Origin: Parvularcula lutaonensis
Lineage (GTDB): Bacteria > Pseudomonadota > Alphaproteobacteria > Caulobacterales > Parvularculaceae
Length of the DNA stretch: 64,000 nt
Assembly (NCBI RefSeq): GCF_014651915.1
Contig: NZ_BMXU01000001.1
Span: forward strand, 1,495,501-1,559,500
Direction of reading: 5' to 3'
This document shows positions 43,996-53,312 of the stretch, in pieces (position 1 is the stretch's first letter; each line of letters begins with the position of its first letter). Both the position numbers and the translations under genes were made by a program. A model generated the notes under the pieces. It saw nothing but the letters and a program-made list of their open reading frames with translations, was not told where the DNA came from and did not search any database.

Positions 43996-45669
43996 ATGTA
44001 CCGGTATGACGACATCGACCGCGCGATGGTGGCCGACCGGGTGGCCGAATTCCGGCGCCAGGTCGAACGCCGCATCGCAGGCGACCTCACCGAGGAAGAG
44101 TTCAAGCCGCTGCGGCTGATGAACGGCCTCTACCTCCAGCTCCATGCCTATATGCTGCGAGTCGCGGTGCCCTATGGCACGCTCAACCCGCGCCAGCTGC
44201 GCGTCCTCGCGACGATCGCGCGCGACTATGACAAGGGCTATGCCCATGTCAGCACACGGCAGAACTTCCAGTTCAACTGGCCGAAGCTGAAGGATGTGCC
44301 GGACATCCTGGATCTCCTCGCCGAAGCCGAGATGCACGCCATCCAGACTTCCGGCAACTGCATCCGCAACACGACAACGGACCCCTTTGCCGGTGCTGCC
44401 AGGGATGAGGTCGAAGACCCGCGCATCACCTGCGAGATCATCCGTCAGTGGTCGACCTTCCACCCCGAATTCACCTTCCTGCCGCGGAAGTTCAAGATCG
44501 CCGTCAGCGCGACCGAGCATGACCGCGCTGCGATCGCCGTCCATGACATCGGCCTGCAGATCGTCCGCAACGCCGTGGGCGAGCCGGGCTACCGCGTCCT
44601 CGTCGGCGGGGGGCAGGGAAGGACGCCCCATATCGGCCAGTGGATCCGCGAATTCCTTCCGCAGGCGGAGCTCCTGAGCTATCTCGAGGCGATCCTGCGC
44701 GTCTACAACGTCTACGGACGGCGGGACAACATGTACAAGGCGCGGATCAAGGTTCTCGTCAACGAGATGGGCATCGATGCGTTCCGCGACGCGGTGGAAG
44801 ACGAGTTCGCGCACTTCCGCGCGATGGGCCCCGGCGGCTCCGTCGATCTTCCTGCCGAAGAACGGGCGCGTATCGCAGGTTTCTTCGCCCCGCCCGCCTT
44901 CGAGGACGCACTGGCCTTTTCCGAAAGCTTCGACGACGCCCTCGCCACCGACCAGCGCTTTGCTTCCTGGGTGCGCAGCAACGTTCATCCGCATAAGGTG
45001 CAAGGCTACGTCTCTGCCACCATCTCGCTGAAGCCTGAAGGCGCACCGCCAGGCGACATTACGGATACCCAGCTCGAAGCCGTCGCGGACATCGCGGAGG
45101 CGTATGCGCTCTCCGACATCCGCACGACCCACGAGCAGAACATGGTCCTGCCCCATGTGAAGCTCGATGATCTCCATGCAGTCTGGCAGGGCCTGGACGA
45201 AGCGGGCCTCGGCACGCCGAACCACGGCCTCATTTCCGACATCATCGCCTGCCCGGGCCTCGATTACTGCAATCTTGCCAACACCCGCTCGATCCCGGTC
45301 GCGAACCGGATCCAGGAACGCTTCTCCGACCTCGAGCACCAGGCCATGATCGGTGAACTGAAGATCAAGATCTCCGGCTGCATCAATGCCTGCGGCCATC
45401 ACCATGTCGGCCATATCGGCATCCTCGGCGTCGACAAGAAAGGCGAGGAATTCTACCAACTCACCCTTGGCGGCTCGGCGGACGAGAACGCTTCGATCGG
45501 AGAGATTGTCGGTCGTGGTCTGTCCACGGATGAAGTCGTTGACGCCGTGGAGAGGGTGGTCGAGCGCTATCTCGAGCTGCGAAGCTCCGAAAGCGAGCGC
45601 TTCATCGACACCTATCGTCGCCTCGGCGCGGATCCGTTCAAGGAGGCGCTCTATGCCGAAGCTCTTTAG
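43996..45669 (+). CDS. cysI: Assimilatory sulfite (nitrite/sulfite) reductase hemoprotein
   Basis: A 557-residue siroheme/[4Fe-4S] reductase converting sulfite to sulfide. The ligand motifs CPGLDYC (around residue 420) and CINACGHHHVGHIG (around 460-475) are intact, as are the siroheme-binding HVSTRQNFQFNW and NVHPHK segments. No flavoprotein cysJ is present nearby, so the electron donor is probably ferredoxin. The ATG at 43996 gives MYRYDDIDRAMV. Its 3' end overlaps the DUF934 gene by 17 bases. Confidence 0.95.
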   Translation: MYRYDDIDRAMVADRVAEFRRQVERRIAGDLTEEEFKPLRLMNGLYLQLHAYMLRVAVPYGTLNPRQLRVLATIARDYDKGYAHVSTRQNFQFNWPKLKDVPDILDLLAEAEMHAIQTSGNCIRNTTTDPFAGAARDEVEDPRITCEIIRQWSTFHPEFTFLPRKFKIAVSATEHDRAAIAVHDIGLQIVRNAVGEPGYRVLVGGGQGRTPHIGQWIREFLPQAELLSYLEAILRVYNVYGRRDNMYKARIKVLVNEMGIDAFRDAVEDEFAHFRAMGPGGSVDLPAEERARIAGFFAPPAFEDALAFSESFDDALATDQRFASWVRSNVHPHKVQGYVSATISLKPEGAPPGDITDTQLEAVADIAEAYALSDIRTTHEQNMVLPHVKLDDLHAVWQGLDEAGLGTPNHGLISDIIACPGLDYCNLANTRSIPVANRIQERFSDLEHQAMIGELKIKISGCINACGHHHVGHIGILGVDKKGEEFYQLTLGGSADENASIGEIVGRGLSTDEVVDAVERVVERYLELRSSESERFIDTYRRLGADPFKEALYAEAL

Positions 45670-46051
45670 GCTCGCCGATGGCGCGGTCATCGATGTCGCG
45701 CCGGACGCGGATCTCGCGATCCCCCACGACGCCGACCTCATGGCCGGGGCGCCTGACCTGTCCAGTGCCAGGGTTGTCCGCATCGAGCTTCCGAAGTTCA
45801 AGGACGGCCGCGCCTTGACCCAGGCCCGGCTGCTGCGCCAACGCCACGGCTATGGCGGAGAGATCCGCGCAGGCGGACACGTCATTCCCGACCAGGCGCA
45901 GTTCCTTGCGCGCCTCGGCGTCGATACCATTGAAATTCCGTCAGAGACGCGGGTGGAGGACTTCCGTTTCGCGTTGAAAGCCTACAGACACGCCTATCAG
46001 AGACCGGCGCAGGGACAGCCGGCATTCGCAATCCGGGGCGCTAGGGAATGA
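45653..46051 (+). CDS. DUF934 protein of the sulfite reductase operon
   Basis: A 132-residue protein with LPKFKDGRALTQARLLRQRHGYGGEIRAGGHVIPDQAQFLARLGVDTIE (read in parts), the hallmark of DUF934, a family linked to CysI and CysH. Often called a possible oxidoreductase, its activity is unproven. AAGGAGG precedes the ATG at 45653, which lies inside the end of cysI. The stop overlaps the cysH ATG (ATGA). Confidence 0.88.
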   Translation: MPKLFRLADGAVIDVAPDADLAIPHDADLMAGAPDLSSARVVRIELPKFKDGRALTQARLLRQRHGYGGEIRAGGHVIPDQAQFLARLGVDTIEIPSETRVEDFRFALKAYRHAYQRPAQGQPAFAIRGARE

Positions 46052-46767
46052 CAGCGGCCGTTCTGAAACTGCGCGGCGAGACCGCGCCTGAGGATCGTGC
46101 GCGCGCGCTGTCGGCGGAATATGCCGACGCCGACGCGCAGGCGATCCTCGAGCGTGCAATCCGCGAGGAGTTTGCGGGCGAAATCGCGCTCGTCAGCTCG
46201 TTCGGTGCGGAGTCGGCGGTCCTCCTTCATCTGGTCGCTTCGGTCGCGCCAGAGACCCCGGTGATCTTTCTCGACACCCAAAAGCACTTTGCCCAGACCT
46301 TGAGCTACCGGCGCAAGCTCGCTGCCAGGCTAGGCCTGACGGATGTCCGGGATATCCTTCCCGATACGGAGGAAGCGGCTGCGCAGGATCCCAACGGCGA
46401 CCTCTGGCGCCGCGATACCGATGCCTGCTGCGACCTGAGGAAAGTCCGTCCCCTGAAGACGGCGCTTGATGGCTTCGGCTCGTGGATCACCGGGCGCAAG
46501 GCGTTCCACGGCGGGGAGCGGATGCACCTTCCGGCGTTCGAGTGGAACGGCAGGCACTTCAAGGTGAACCCGCTGGTGCGCTGGACCCCTGAGGATGTCG
46601 CGGAATACCGCGCACGGCACGACCTTCCGGCCCATCCGCTGGTCGAGCAGGGCTATCCCTCGATCGGCTGCTGGCCCTGCACCCGCGCGGTGGAGGATGG
46701 TGAGGGTGTCCGCGCCGGCCGCTGGTCGAACTCCGACAAGGCCGAGTGCGGCATCCACGTCCGCTAG
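46048..46767 (+). CDS. cysH: Adenylyl-sulfate (APS) reductase CysH
   Basis: A 239-residue PP-loop reductase giving sulfite. It has SSFGAESAVLLHL, the cysteine pairs in DACCDLRKV and GCWPCTRAV, which bind a [4Fe-4S] cluster, and the catalytic cysteine in the C-terminal ECGIH. The CC...CxxC pattern marks the APS-using, thioredoxin-dependent type rather than the PAPS type of enterobacteria. Last gene of the cysG-DUF2849-cysI-DUF934-cysH operon. Confidence 0.93.
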   Translation: MTAAVLKLRGETAPEDRARALSAEYADADAQAILERAIREEFAGEIALVSSFGAESAVLLHLVASVAPETPVIFLDTQKHFAQTLSYRRKLAARLGLTDVRDILPDTEEAAAQDPNGDLWRRDTDACCDLRKVRPLKTALDGFGSWITGRKAFHGGERMHLPAFEWNGRHFKVNPLVRWTPEDVAEYRARHDLPAHPLVEQGYPSIGCWPCTRAVEDGEGVRAGRWSNSDKAECGIHVR

Positions 46768-46770
46768 GCG

Positions 46771-47442
46771 TCAGCTTTCCGCCCGTTCGGCCCTGAAGAC
46801 CTGCACCGACACGCCGGTCGCCACGACTGCCGTGCTGATCGCGCCGCCGACCAGGACGGCCGTTCCGAGCTTGGTGCTGCCCATCAGCAGGATCGCCAGG
46901 GCAATCGCCCCCGTGGCGACGAAAAGCCAGCCCGCCACGCGGTTGCTGGCGCGCCAGGCCCGCTCGTTGCGCAGGGTCCACGGGTTCCTGACCCCGATGA
47001 CCCAGTTCGGCCGCGACTTGCCGAGAAAATTGCCGATGACGATTAGCAGGAGGCTCGCCCCGGCCAGCACCGCCTTCATGGGAAGCTGGGCCAGCTCGCC
47101 GGATGCCGCGCCGGCATTGGCGTAGACGAGGCCCGCCTGGGCGACGGTCAGCAGCGCGAGGCTGCCAATCCAGCCTGCGAGGAACAGCCCCCGGCTCTCC
47201 CGGAGGGCCCGTGTCTGCCAGCCCGTCGCCGCGAAAACCGTGAAAAGCACCGTCATCAGGGCGCCAAGCGCGGGCAGGGCGAGCAAGGCCTCGTTGCGCG
47301 GGGAGAAGCGGTCAGGCTCGCCATTGATGGTCCAATGCCGGGCGATCTCGGTTCCCGGCTCGATGGCCTCGAAGCCGACGAGGGTGACCCCCGCCATGAC
47401 CACGCCGATTTGGGCGCTCGCCAGCAAGCCAGTCCTGATCAT
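46771..47442 (-). CDS. SdpI-family membrane protein
   Basis: A 223-residue protein with about six hydrophobic segments and the SdpI signature IVIGNFLGKSRPNWVIGVRNPWTLRNERAWRASNRVAGWLF (read in parts, about residues 133-172). In Bacillus, SdpI gives immunity to the SdpC killing toxin and signals to SdpR. Here the start overlaps the end of an ArsR-type gene by 4 bases, reproducing the SdpR-SdpI pair, but no sdpABC genes are visible. Confidence 0.85.
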   Translation of the reverse strand: MIRTGLLASAQIGVVMAGVTLVGFEAIEPGTEIARHWTINGEPDRFSPRNEALLALPALGALMTVLFTVFAATGWQTRALRESRGLFLAGWIGSLALLTVAQAGLVYANAGAASGELAQLPMKAVLAGASLLLIVIGNFLGKSRPNWVIGVRNPWTLRNERAWRASNRVAGWLFVATGAIALAILLMGSTKLGTAVLVGGAISTAVVATGVSVQVFRAERAES

Positions 47443-47729
47443 GGCGTCTCTCCCTTTGGTTTGCCCGATGGCCGCCCGATCCTGAGGACATCCATCAGGC
47501 CGGTCAGGGCCTCCTCGGCCACAGACAGGTTGAGGTGGTAGATCACCTTCGCCCCCTCACGCTCGGACGCGACGAGACCGGCTTCGCGCAAGACAGCGAA
47601 GTGGCCGGACAGGGTGGGCTTCGAAAGATCGAACGCATCGGCAAGCTCGCCCGCGCTCTTCGGCCCGTCCCGCAGCATGGCGAGGATCTCCCGGCGCACC
47701 GGACTGGCAAGGGCCTGGTAGACATCCAT
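47439..47729 (-). CDS. ArsR-family repressor (SdpR-like)
   Basis: A 96-residue winged-helix repressor: YQALASPVRREILAMLRDGPKSAGELADAFDLSKPTLSGHFAVLREAGLV (read in parts). It has no ArsR metal-binding CxC, matching SdpR-type members that are inactivated by their SdpI partner. It is translated with the SdpI-like gene. A perfect palindrome lies 12 bases upstream of the ATG; no Shine-Dalgarno is visible. Confidence 0.88.
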   Translation of the reverse strand: MDVYQALASPVRREILAMLRDGPKSAGELADAFDLSKPTLSGHFAVLREAGLVASEREGAKVIYHLNLSVAEEALTGLMDVLRIGRPSGKPKGETP

Positions 47730-47741
47730 ATTCGGAAGTTA

Positions 47742-47751
47742 GGAAATTTCC
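47742..47751. promoter_or_regulatory. Candidate operator of the sdpR-like repressor
   Basis: GGAAATTTCC, a perfect 10-base palindrome in a short AT-rich stretch, with another GGAA 4 bases away, directly upstream of the repressor gene. It is probably an autoregulatory site. Confidence 0.45.
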
Positions 47752-47810
47752 AAAATAAAGCAAGCACGAGGTCCCTTGCGCGCCGGGGGCCTCGGGCCTA
47801 GCTCCCTCCC

Positions 47811-48185
47811 ATGGCATCCCGTTTCAACCATACGTCGAAAGCGCCGTCCCAGCGGCAGCTTCGCGCCGGCGAGCTGATCCGCCACGAACTCGCGCAGATC
47901 CTGCAGCGCGAAGAGGTGCATGACGACACCCTGTCCGGCCTCAACATCACGGTGACGGAGGTCCAGACGTCGCCGGATCTCAAGCACGCCAATGTCTATG
48001 TCACGACCCTCGGGGGCATCGATGTCGACGGCGCTGTGCACAAATTGACGGTCGCCTCGAGGACCATCCGCCGGACCCTCGCGCCCAAGCTGGCGCTGAA
48101 ATTCATCCCGGAGCTGCGCTTCCGCAAGGATGACAGCTTCGACAATGCAGACCGGATTTCGGAGCTTCTGCGCAAGGACCGCTAG
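47811..48185 (+). CDS. rbfA: Ribosome-binding factor A
   Basis: A 124-residue KH-fold factor that matures the 30S subunit (16S 5' end). SQRQLRAGELIRHELAQIL, ITVTEVQTSPDLKHANVYVT and the final FRKDDSFDNADRISELL are typical. It precedes truB, its usual neighbour, with one unrecognised gene between them. Confidence 0.95.
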   Translation: MASRFNHTSKAPSQRQLRAGELIRHELAQILQREEVHDDTLSGLNITVTEVQTSPDLKHANVYVTTLGGIDVDGAVHKLTVASRTIRRTLAPKLALKFIPELRFRKDDSFDNADRISELLRKDR

Positions 48186-48270
48186 CCGCACCCCCAACGA
48201 AATGTTAATAGATGTTTGACGGCAGGGCCTGCTCGGGTCACAACTAGCCCTGCAGGTCTTGGAGGGTGGC

Positions 48271-48654
48271 ATGTTTTTCCGGCGTAAGAAGCACGAGGAC
48301 GATTCCGATCTTCGCGAAGAATTCCAGACGGTGAAGGCCACCGTCGAGGGCAGCCAGCCTGGTGCGGTCGAAGAAAGCCCGGCCGGTGAGGCTGTCTTCA
48401 ATGCTCCGGTGTCCACGGATGCCGCAATCCGCCTCTTCCCGGGCTTCGAGCGCGAGGATTTCGAGGTCGGTTTCGCCCCCGATTCCGCCGCGCCAAGCCT
48501 CATGATGCGCTGGAAGGACGGCGGTGAGTGGTTCACCGTGCCGAGCATGTTCAACCGCGCCGTTCTCTCGGCGATGGACGAGCGCGAAAGCGCCAATGAC
48601 CTCAACCGCCTGCTGCGCAGCTACGGCTACGATGTCGAGGTGCCGGGCGAGTAA
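48271..48654 (+). CDS. Hypothetical protein between rbfA and truB
   Basis: A 127-residue soluble, acidic protein starting MFFRRKKHEDDSD. I do not recognise it. The N-terminal third is low-complexity and charged; the rest (from about residue 48) contains AAIRLFPGFEREDFEVGFAPD and a C-terminal helix SANDLNRLLRSYGYDVEV. GGAGGG lies about 6 bases before the ATG, so it is surely expressed. It ends before a terminator. Confidence 0.65.
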   Translation: MFFRRKKHEDDSDLREEFQTVKATVEGSQPGAVEESPAGEAVFNAPVSTDAAIRLFPGFEREDFEVGFAPDSAAPSLMMRWKDGGEWFTVPSMFNRAVLSAMDERESANDLNRLLRSYGYDVEVPGE

Positions 48655-48679
48655 ACGGACCGCCTGGTTCTGCTTGACG

Positions 48680-48714
48680 AAAAGGGCCGGGGCGCATAGC
48701 CCGCGGCCCTTTCC
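48680..48714 (+). terminator. Probable terminator before truB
   Basis: AAAGGGCCG...GGC and GCC...CGGCCCTTT form a long, slightly imperfect GC-rich stem (about 48681-48712) ending in TTT CC TT. It sits between the unrecognised gene and truB. Confidence 0.6.
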
Positions 48715-48735
48715 TTATTGCGGAGACGATGGCGC

Positions 48736-49698
48736 ATGGCGCGGCGGAAAAAGGGCCGGAAGGTCCATGGCTGGCTGATCCTCGACAAGCCCTACGACTA
48801 TGGCTCGACAGAGGCCGTTTCGAGAATGAAATGGTTTGGCGAGGCCCAGAAGGCAGGCCATGCCGGCACCCTTGATCCGCTGGCGACGGGCATCCTGCCC
48901 ATCGCCTTCGGTGAGGCGACCAAGACGGTTCCCTTCGTCCAGGACGGCATCAAGACCTATCGCTTCACCGCCCGCTGGGGCGTGCGCACCGCCACCGATG
49001 ACCGCGAAGGCGAGGTTGTCGAGGAAAGCGCCGTTCGCCCTGACCGCGAGGCGATCGAGGCTGTCCTTCCGGACTTCATCGGCACCATCGAGCAGGTCCC
49101 GCCGCAGTTCTCCGCCATCCTCGTCAATGGCGAGCGCGCCTATGACCTCGCCCGCGACGGCGAGGAGGTGAAGCTCAAGCCCCGCGAGGTGGAAATCGAC
49201 AGCTTCGACCTCATCGACATGCCCGACGCCGACCATGCGGTCTTCGAGGCGGTCGTCGGCAAGGGGACCTATGTCCGCGCCCTCGTCCGCGACATCGCCG
49301 AGAAGCTCGGCACCGTCGCGCATGTCTCCGAACTCCGCCGCACCCGCGTGGGTCCGTTCGGCGAAGACCAGGCTGTGACCATGGAGGAAGTGACCGGCCA
49401 TCCGGTCTCGGAAAAGATCCCCGCCGACGCCCGCGACCACGCTCGCTTCGACGAGCACCTCGTGCCCATCGGCGATGCCATGGCGGACTATCCCAAGGAA
49501 AAGGTGTCGAGCTTCGAGGCCAACCGCCTGCGCTCGGGCCAAGCGGTCATGCTGACCCCGGTCAGGGCAAAAGCCCTCCGCGCGGGCGAGGCGGGACTTC
49601 TCGACGTGGTGCTGGCCGAGGACGACAGCGGTGAGGTCGCCCTCTGCCGGCTGGACGGCCTCGCCCTCCAGCCCTCGAAGGTGTTCCAGCTCGGCTAG
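48736..49698 (+). CDS. truB: tRNA pseudouridine-55 synthase TruB
   Basis: A 320-residue pseudouridine synthase. [15 protein letters not shown], then [25 protein letters not shown] with the catalytic aspartate (about residue 46), [15 protein letters not shown] and the [18 protein letters not shown] box are all present. ATG 48736 gives [13 protein letters not shown]. It lies just after a terminator, so it probably has its own promoter. Confidence 0.96.
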   Translation: MARRKKGRKVHGWLILDKPYDYGSTEAVSRMKWFGEAQKAGHAGTLDPLATGILPIAFGEATKTVPFVQDGIKTYRFTARWGVRTATDDREGEVVEESAVRPDREAIEAVLPDFIGTIEQVPPQFSAILVNGERAYDLARDGEEVKLKPREVEIDSFDLIDMPDADHAVFEAVVGKGTYVRALVRDIAEKLGTVAHVSELRRTRVGPFGEDQAVTMEEVTGHPVSEKIPADARDHARFDEHLVPIGDAMADYPKEKVSSFEANRLRSGQAVMLTPVRAKALRAGEAGLLDVVLAEDDSGEVALCRLDGLALQPSKVFQLG

Positions 49699-49701
49699 GC
49701 G

Positions 49702-49860
49702 TCAGCCCTGGCCGTCGCCTTCCTCGTCGGTTTTCTCCTCGCCGGTCTTGGCGACCTCGCCTTCGGCTTTCACCCGCTCCTGGATGCGCTTCTCATTGTC
49801 GAGGCGCTCCTCGCGGTAGCGGTCCATGGTGCTGTCATCTTGCATCGGCAGTTCACGCAT
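49702..49860 (-). CDS. Small highly charged protein
   Basis: A 52-residue protein, [19 protein letters not shown]..., almost all Glu, Lys, Arg, Asp and Gly after residue 15; probably helical or disordered. AAGGAG sits about 9 bases upstream of the ATG, which supports real expression. It follows the 92-residue gene by 11 bases. Function unknown. Confidence 0.5.
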   Translation of the reverse strand: MRELPMQDDSTMDRYREERLDNEKRIQERVKAEGEVAKTGEEKTDEEGDGQG

Positions 49861-49871
49861 CGTCGTTCTCC

Positions 49872-50150
49872 TTATTGGCTGCTGCGGTCGATGAATTTCA
49901 CGAAGCGGCTCTTCGAGCCGTCGGAGGTCTCGTCCTGCAGGAGGGCGGCGAGGTTCTTCTCCTCGAAGTGATCGAAGAAGGTGTCCCAGCTGACGGTCTC
50001 GAGATTGTCCTCGTCCTGGAACTTGATCTTCAGGATCACGCCCTTCTGCTCGTCGTTCAACGTTTCGCCCACGAAAGCAGGCTGGCCTCCACGGGCTTCT
50101 GCCCAGGATTTGATCGTGTCGTGGTCGGTCGTCTTGATCGCTTCGCTCAT
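49872..50150 (-). CDS. Conserved hypothetical protein
   Basis: A 92-residue soluble protein: [22 protein letters not shown], then [27 protein letters not shown] and a C-terminal SRFVKFIDR. This small family is widespread and sometimes annotated as 1,4-alpha-glucan branching enzyme, a name its size cannot justify. Activity is unknown. Divergent from the amidohydrolase pair. Confidence 0.7.
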   Translation of the reverse strand: MSEAIKTTDHDTIKSWAEARGGQPAFVGETLNDEQKGVILKIKFQDEDNLETVSWDTFFDHFEEKNLAALLQDETSDGSKSRFVKFIDRSSQ

Positions 50151-50264
50151 CAGGAACCTCCTGCTCCAGCGGACACGGCGCGTTCGGCGAGCGTTCCGGC
50201 GTTGCCCTCACGCCTCCGTTCCCTCACAGAGTTCCGCAGAACGAGCGAAGGAGGATCCTCCCGG

Positions 50265-51653
50265 ATGATAAGGCGTTTATTGGTGGGGGCTGGGTGCCTG
50301 GGTCTTGTGGCCTGCGGCGGCGGCAGCGACGAAGCGGGTGAAGAGAGCATCTGGGCGAAGGATCCCTTCCCCTCGACCTACAAGCCCTATCCGTCAGAAA
50401 ACTTCGCGATCACCAACGCGACGATTCTCGACGGCCGCGGCGGCAGGATCGAGCGCGGCACCGTCGTCATCACCGATGGCGAGATCGCGGAGGTCGGGGC
50501 ATCCGTCCGCGTGCCCCGTGGCCATGAGGAGATCGACGCCGAGGGCAAGTTCGTCACGCCGGGCATCATCGACCTTCACAGCCACCTGGGTGTCTATCCC
50601 AGCCCGTCCAATGCCTCGACCTCCGACGGCAACGAGGCCACTTCGCCGAACACTGCCGGTGTGTGGGCAGAGCATTCGATCTTCCCGCAGGATCCGGGCT
50701 TCGGGCGGGCGTTGGCCGGGGGCGTGACATCCCTCCACATCATGCCGGGCTCCGCCAACCTCTTCGGCGGCAGGACGGTCACGGTCAAGAACGTCCCTTC
50801 ACGGACGGTTCAGGGCATGAAGTTCCCGAACGCGCCCCATGGAATCAAGATGGCGTGCGGCGAAAACCCCAAGCGTGTCTATGGTGGCCGCGGCGGCCCC
50901 GGCACGCGCATGGGCAACTTCCGCGGCTACCGCCAGGCATGGGCCGACGCCGAAGCCTATAAACGCGAATGGGACGCCTACGCATCGAAGAAGGAAAACG
51001 GCGAAGGCGGATCGCCGCCGCGCCGGGACCTCGACAAGGAAACCCTCGCGGGAGTCCTCAATGGGGACATCCTCGTCCACATGCACTGCTATCGCGGCGA
51101 CGAGATGGTCCAGGTCCTCGATATGGCCGAGGAGTTCGACTACGAGATTTCGACCTTCCACCACGCGATCGAAGCCTACAAGGTCGCCGACTACCTCGCG
51201 GAGAACGATGTCTGCGCTGCCGTCTGGGCCGACTGGTGGGGCTTCAAACTGGAAGCTTATGACAGCGTTCGCGCGAATGCGGCCCTCGTCGCCAACCAGC
51301 CTGACAGCTGCGTGGTCATCCACTCCGACGACCCGACGGGCGTGCAGCGCCTCAACCAAGAAGCGGCGAAGGCCATGGCCGACGGCGCTGCCATCGGCAT
51401 TGATATCGCGCCCGAGCAGGCCATCACCTGGATCACCCGGAACCCGGCCAGGGCTGCTGGCATCCTCGACCAGACCGGGACCCTCGAAGAGGGCAAGGAC
51501 GCCGACATCGTTCTTTGGGACAATGATCCGTTCTCGGTCTATGCCCGGCCACAACGGGTCTATATCGACGGCGCGCTGATGTATGACCGCGAGGAGGGCG
51601 TGGAGCCTGTCTTCGATTTCGAGCTGGGCCAATCTGCACGGGAGGACGCATGA
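50265..51653 (+). CDS. Secreted amidohydrolase lipoprotein (imidazolonepropionase-like), likely active
   Basis: A 462-residue amidohydrolase with a lipobox ending at Cys17 (GCLGLVAC). The metal ligands of the family are in place: HSH at 105-107, histidines in [12 protein letters not shown] (272/274) and [12 protein letters not shown] (299/300), and the aspartate in VIHSDDP (355/356). The C-terminal [19 protein letters not shown] is typical. Family members hydrolyse cyclic amides or dipeptides in the envelope. GGAGG precedes the ATG. The stop overlaps the start of a paralogue (ATGA). Confidence 0.88.
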   Translation: MIRRLLVGAGCLGLVACGGGSDEAGEESIWAKDPFPSTYKPYPSENFAITNATILDGRGGRIERGTVVITDGEIAEVGASVRVPRGHEEIDAEGKFVTPGIIDLHSHLGVYPSPSNASTSDGNEATSPNTAGVWAEHSIFPQDPGFGRALAGGVTSLHIMPGSANLFGGRTVTVKNVPSRTVQGMKFPNAPHGIKMACGENPKRVYGGRGGPGTRMGNFRGYRQAWADAEAYKREWDAYASKKENGEGGSPPRRDLDKETLAGVLNGDILVHMHCYRGDEMVQVLDMAEEFDYEISTFHHAIEAYKVADYLAENDVCAAVWADWWGFKLEAYDSVRANAALVANQPDSCVVIHSDDPTGVQRLNQEAAKAMADGAAIGIDIAPEQAITWITRNPARAAGILDQTGTLEEGKDADIVLWDNDPFSVYARPQRVYIDGALMYDREEGVEPVFDFELGQSAREDA

Positions 51654-52951
51654 CCATGCTGAGAACCATCCTGACCTCCGCCCTCGCTGCCATCAGTGTT
51701 CTGAGCATGGCTTCGGCACAGGAAGGCATCGTCGCGATCACCAATGGCGAGCTGCATATGACTTCGCCGGATGGTGATGTCATTCTGGACGGAACCATCC
51801 TGATGCGGAATGGTCGCATCGCGGCTGTCGGTCGTGACATCGATATTCCTGCGGGTGCGCAGGTCATCGACGCTGGCGGCAACCCCGTCACGCCGGGCTT
51901 CTTCGCTTCGCAATCGGGCATTGGCCTGACCGAGATCGGTGCGGTCCAAGAAGCCAATGACGTGAGCACCGATAATGACAGCCTTTCGGCTGCGCTGCGT
52001 GCCATCGACGGCTTCAACTATGACAGCTCGGTCTTCGACATCACCCGTGCGGGAGGCATCACACGGGCCTATGTCGCGCCCAATGCCGGCGAGACGCTGT
52101 TCGGCGGCTGCGGCGTCGTCATCGCCATGGTTCGCGGGACCGAAGCCATTACGGAGGAGTGCATCGGCCAAACCGCGGTCCTTGGCGAAAGCGCGGCCCG
52201 CCGCACAGGCGGCTCACGGCAGGCGGCCTTCGCCACCTTCCGCCGGGCGCTGGACGATGCGATCCTCTACGATCAGGACCCGGACGCCTATGCCGAGAGC
52301 GATCACCACAACCGCCTTTCGGTCGAGGACGCCAGGGGCCTGGCGCCTGCAGCGACGGGTGAGGAGCTTCTCCTCATCCGTGTCGAAGGTGCCTCGGACA
52401 TCCGCCGGGTGCTCGACCTCCAGGAGCAGTATGATCTCGATCTCGTGCTCGTCGGCGCGACAGAAGCCTACCGTCTGGCCGATGAGCTGGCCGAGGCGGG
52501 GATCCCGGTCATCGTCAACCCGCTCTCCAACCTGCCTTCGAATTTCGAGCAGATGGGGGCTACACTGACGAATGCTGCCAGGCTTGCCGAGGCGGGCGTC
52601 ACTGTCAGTTTCTTCGATGACGGTATCGGATACACGCATAACGCCCGCCTGCTACCGCAGCTTGCGGGCAATGCCGTGGCCAATGGCATGACCCATGCCG
52701 ATGCCATGCGTGCCGTCACGCTGACGCCTGCGGAGATTTTCGGGCTTGGCCGCGAGCTTGGCACCCTCGAACGCGGCAAGCTGGCCGATATCGTGGTCTG
52801 GGACGGCGATCCTTTCGAGGTCACCGTGCGCCCCACCCACGTCTTCATCGAGGGCGAGGAGACGAGTCTCGAAAACCGCCAGACCAAGCTCGCTGAACGG
52901 TACAAGGACCTCAAGCGCGCCGAGCGTCCTCTTCAGTACAGGAACCAATAG
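51650..52951 (+). CDS. Amidohydrolase paralogue lacking metal ligands (probable pseudoenzyme partner)
   Basis: A 433-residue exported protein (signal peptide about 1-23, ending ASAQ). It has the same composite beta-domain and C-terminal [19 protein letters not shown] as the preceding gene. However, [11 protein letters not shown] of the partner becomes [11 protein letters not shown], so both histidines of HxH (positions 88 and 90 here) are lost. LVHMH becomes LIRVE, and the HSDDP region becomes FFDDG. It is coupled to the active paralogue by an ATGA overlap. Likely role: a structural or regulatory subunit of a heteromer; this is inference. Confidence 0.85.
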   Translation: MTMLRTILTSALAAISVLSMASAQEGIVAITNGELHMTSPDGDVILDGTILMRNGRIAAVGRDIDIPAGAQVIDAGGNPVTPGFFASQSGIGLTEIGAVQEANDVSTDNDSLSAALRAIDGFNYDSSVFDITRAGGITRAYVAPNAGETLFGGCGVVIAMVRGTEAITEECIGQTAVLGESAARRTGGSRQAAFATFRRALDDAILYDQDPDAYAESDHHNRLSVEDARGLAPAATGEELLLIRVEGASDIRRVLDLQEQYDLDLVLVGATEAYRLADELAEAGIPVIVNPLSNLPSNFEQMGATLTNAARLAEAGVTVSFFDDGIGYTHNARLLPQLAGNAVANGMTHADAMRAVTLTPAEIFGLGRELGTLERGKLADIVVWDGDPFEVTVRPTHVFIEGEETSLENRQTKLAERYKDLKRAERPLQYRNQ

Positions 52952-53312
52952 GTCCTATCGAAGCTGCCCCTCTCCCTGCACGGGAGAGGGGAGTTATCCC
53001 CGCCCATCCTACATCTCTTGTCCTACCCGTCCTTGCTGCTGGACAGGACAAGCCGGTTCGTGACGGTTTGGCAGCCTGGCGGTTCTCCTGTACGTGCACG
53101 AATGACAATTGTGGCGCCAGGACGAGGGCTTAAAGTGCTCTGTGGGCCCTTCGCTAGAAAGCCGGGAGCTGACGAACGAGCCCGCAAATAACATACCTAG
53201 CAAGCGCGGCTCTGCCGTCCGCTCCGCTACCTGTCACCCAGTCCTCAAGACGCGAAGCGACAGGACGCCTGAAAGAAGCAACCGCCCACGGGCGGGCCTT
53301 CGTGCTGGGCGT
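52952..53312. other. 361-base gap: one strong hairpin, no gene seen
   Basis: Between the amidohydrolase pair and the convergent HPr gene. Apart from the hairpin at 52967-52991 and a small GC-rich hairpin near 53289-53303 close to the HPr stop, I see no credible frame, RNA or motif. The middle part has scattered stops on both strands. Confidence 0.5.
52967..52991. terminator. Perfect 10-bp hairpin after the amidohydrolase operon
   Basis: CCCCTCTCCC and GGGAGAGGGG around TGCAC. There is no T-run, so it may act as a transcript-end stabiliser, Rho-assisted end or REP-like element rather than a classical intrinsic terminator. Confidence 0.5.

Noticed and set aside
43717-45801. 694-codon open frame on the minus strand
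   Set aside because: Exactly opposite cysI, whose siroheme and cluster motifs are intact; the antisense frame has no recognisable domain.
49872-50150. Annotation as 1,4-alpha-glucan branching enzyme
   Set aside because: The protein has only 92 residues and no amylase-fold motif; the name is a propagated mis-annotation of this small family.
53288-53304. Hairpin near the HPr stop as an intrinsic terminator
   Set aside because: A 5-6 bp GC stem exists, but on the minus strand there is no T-run after it.
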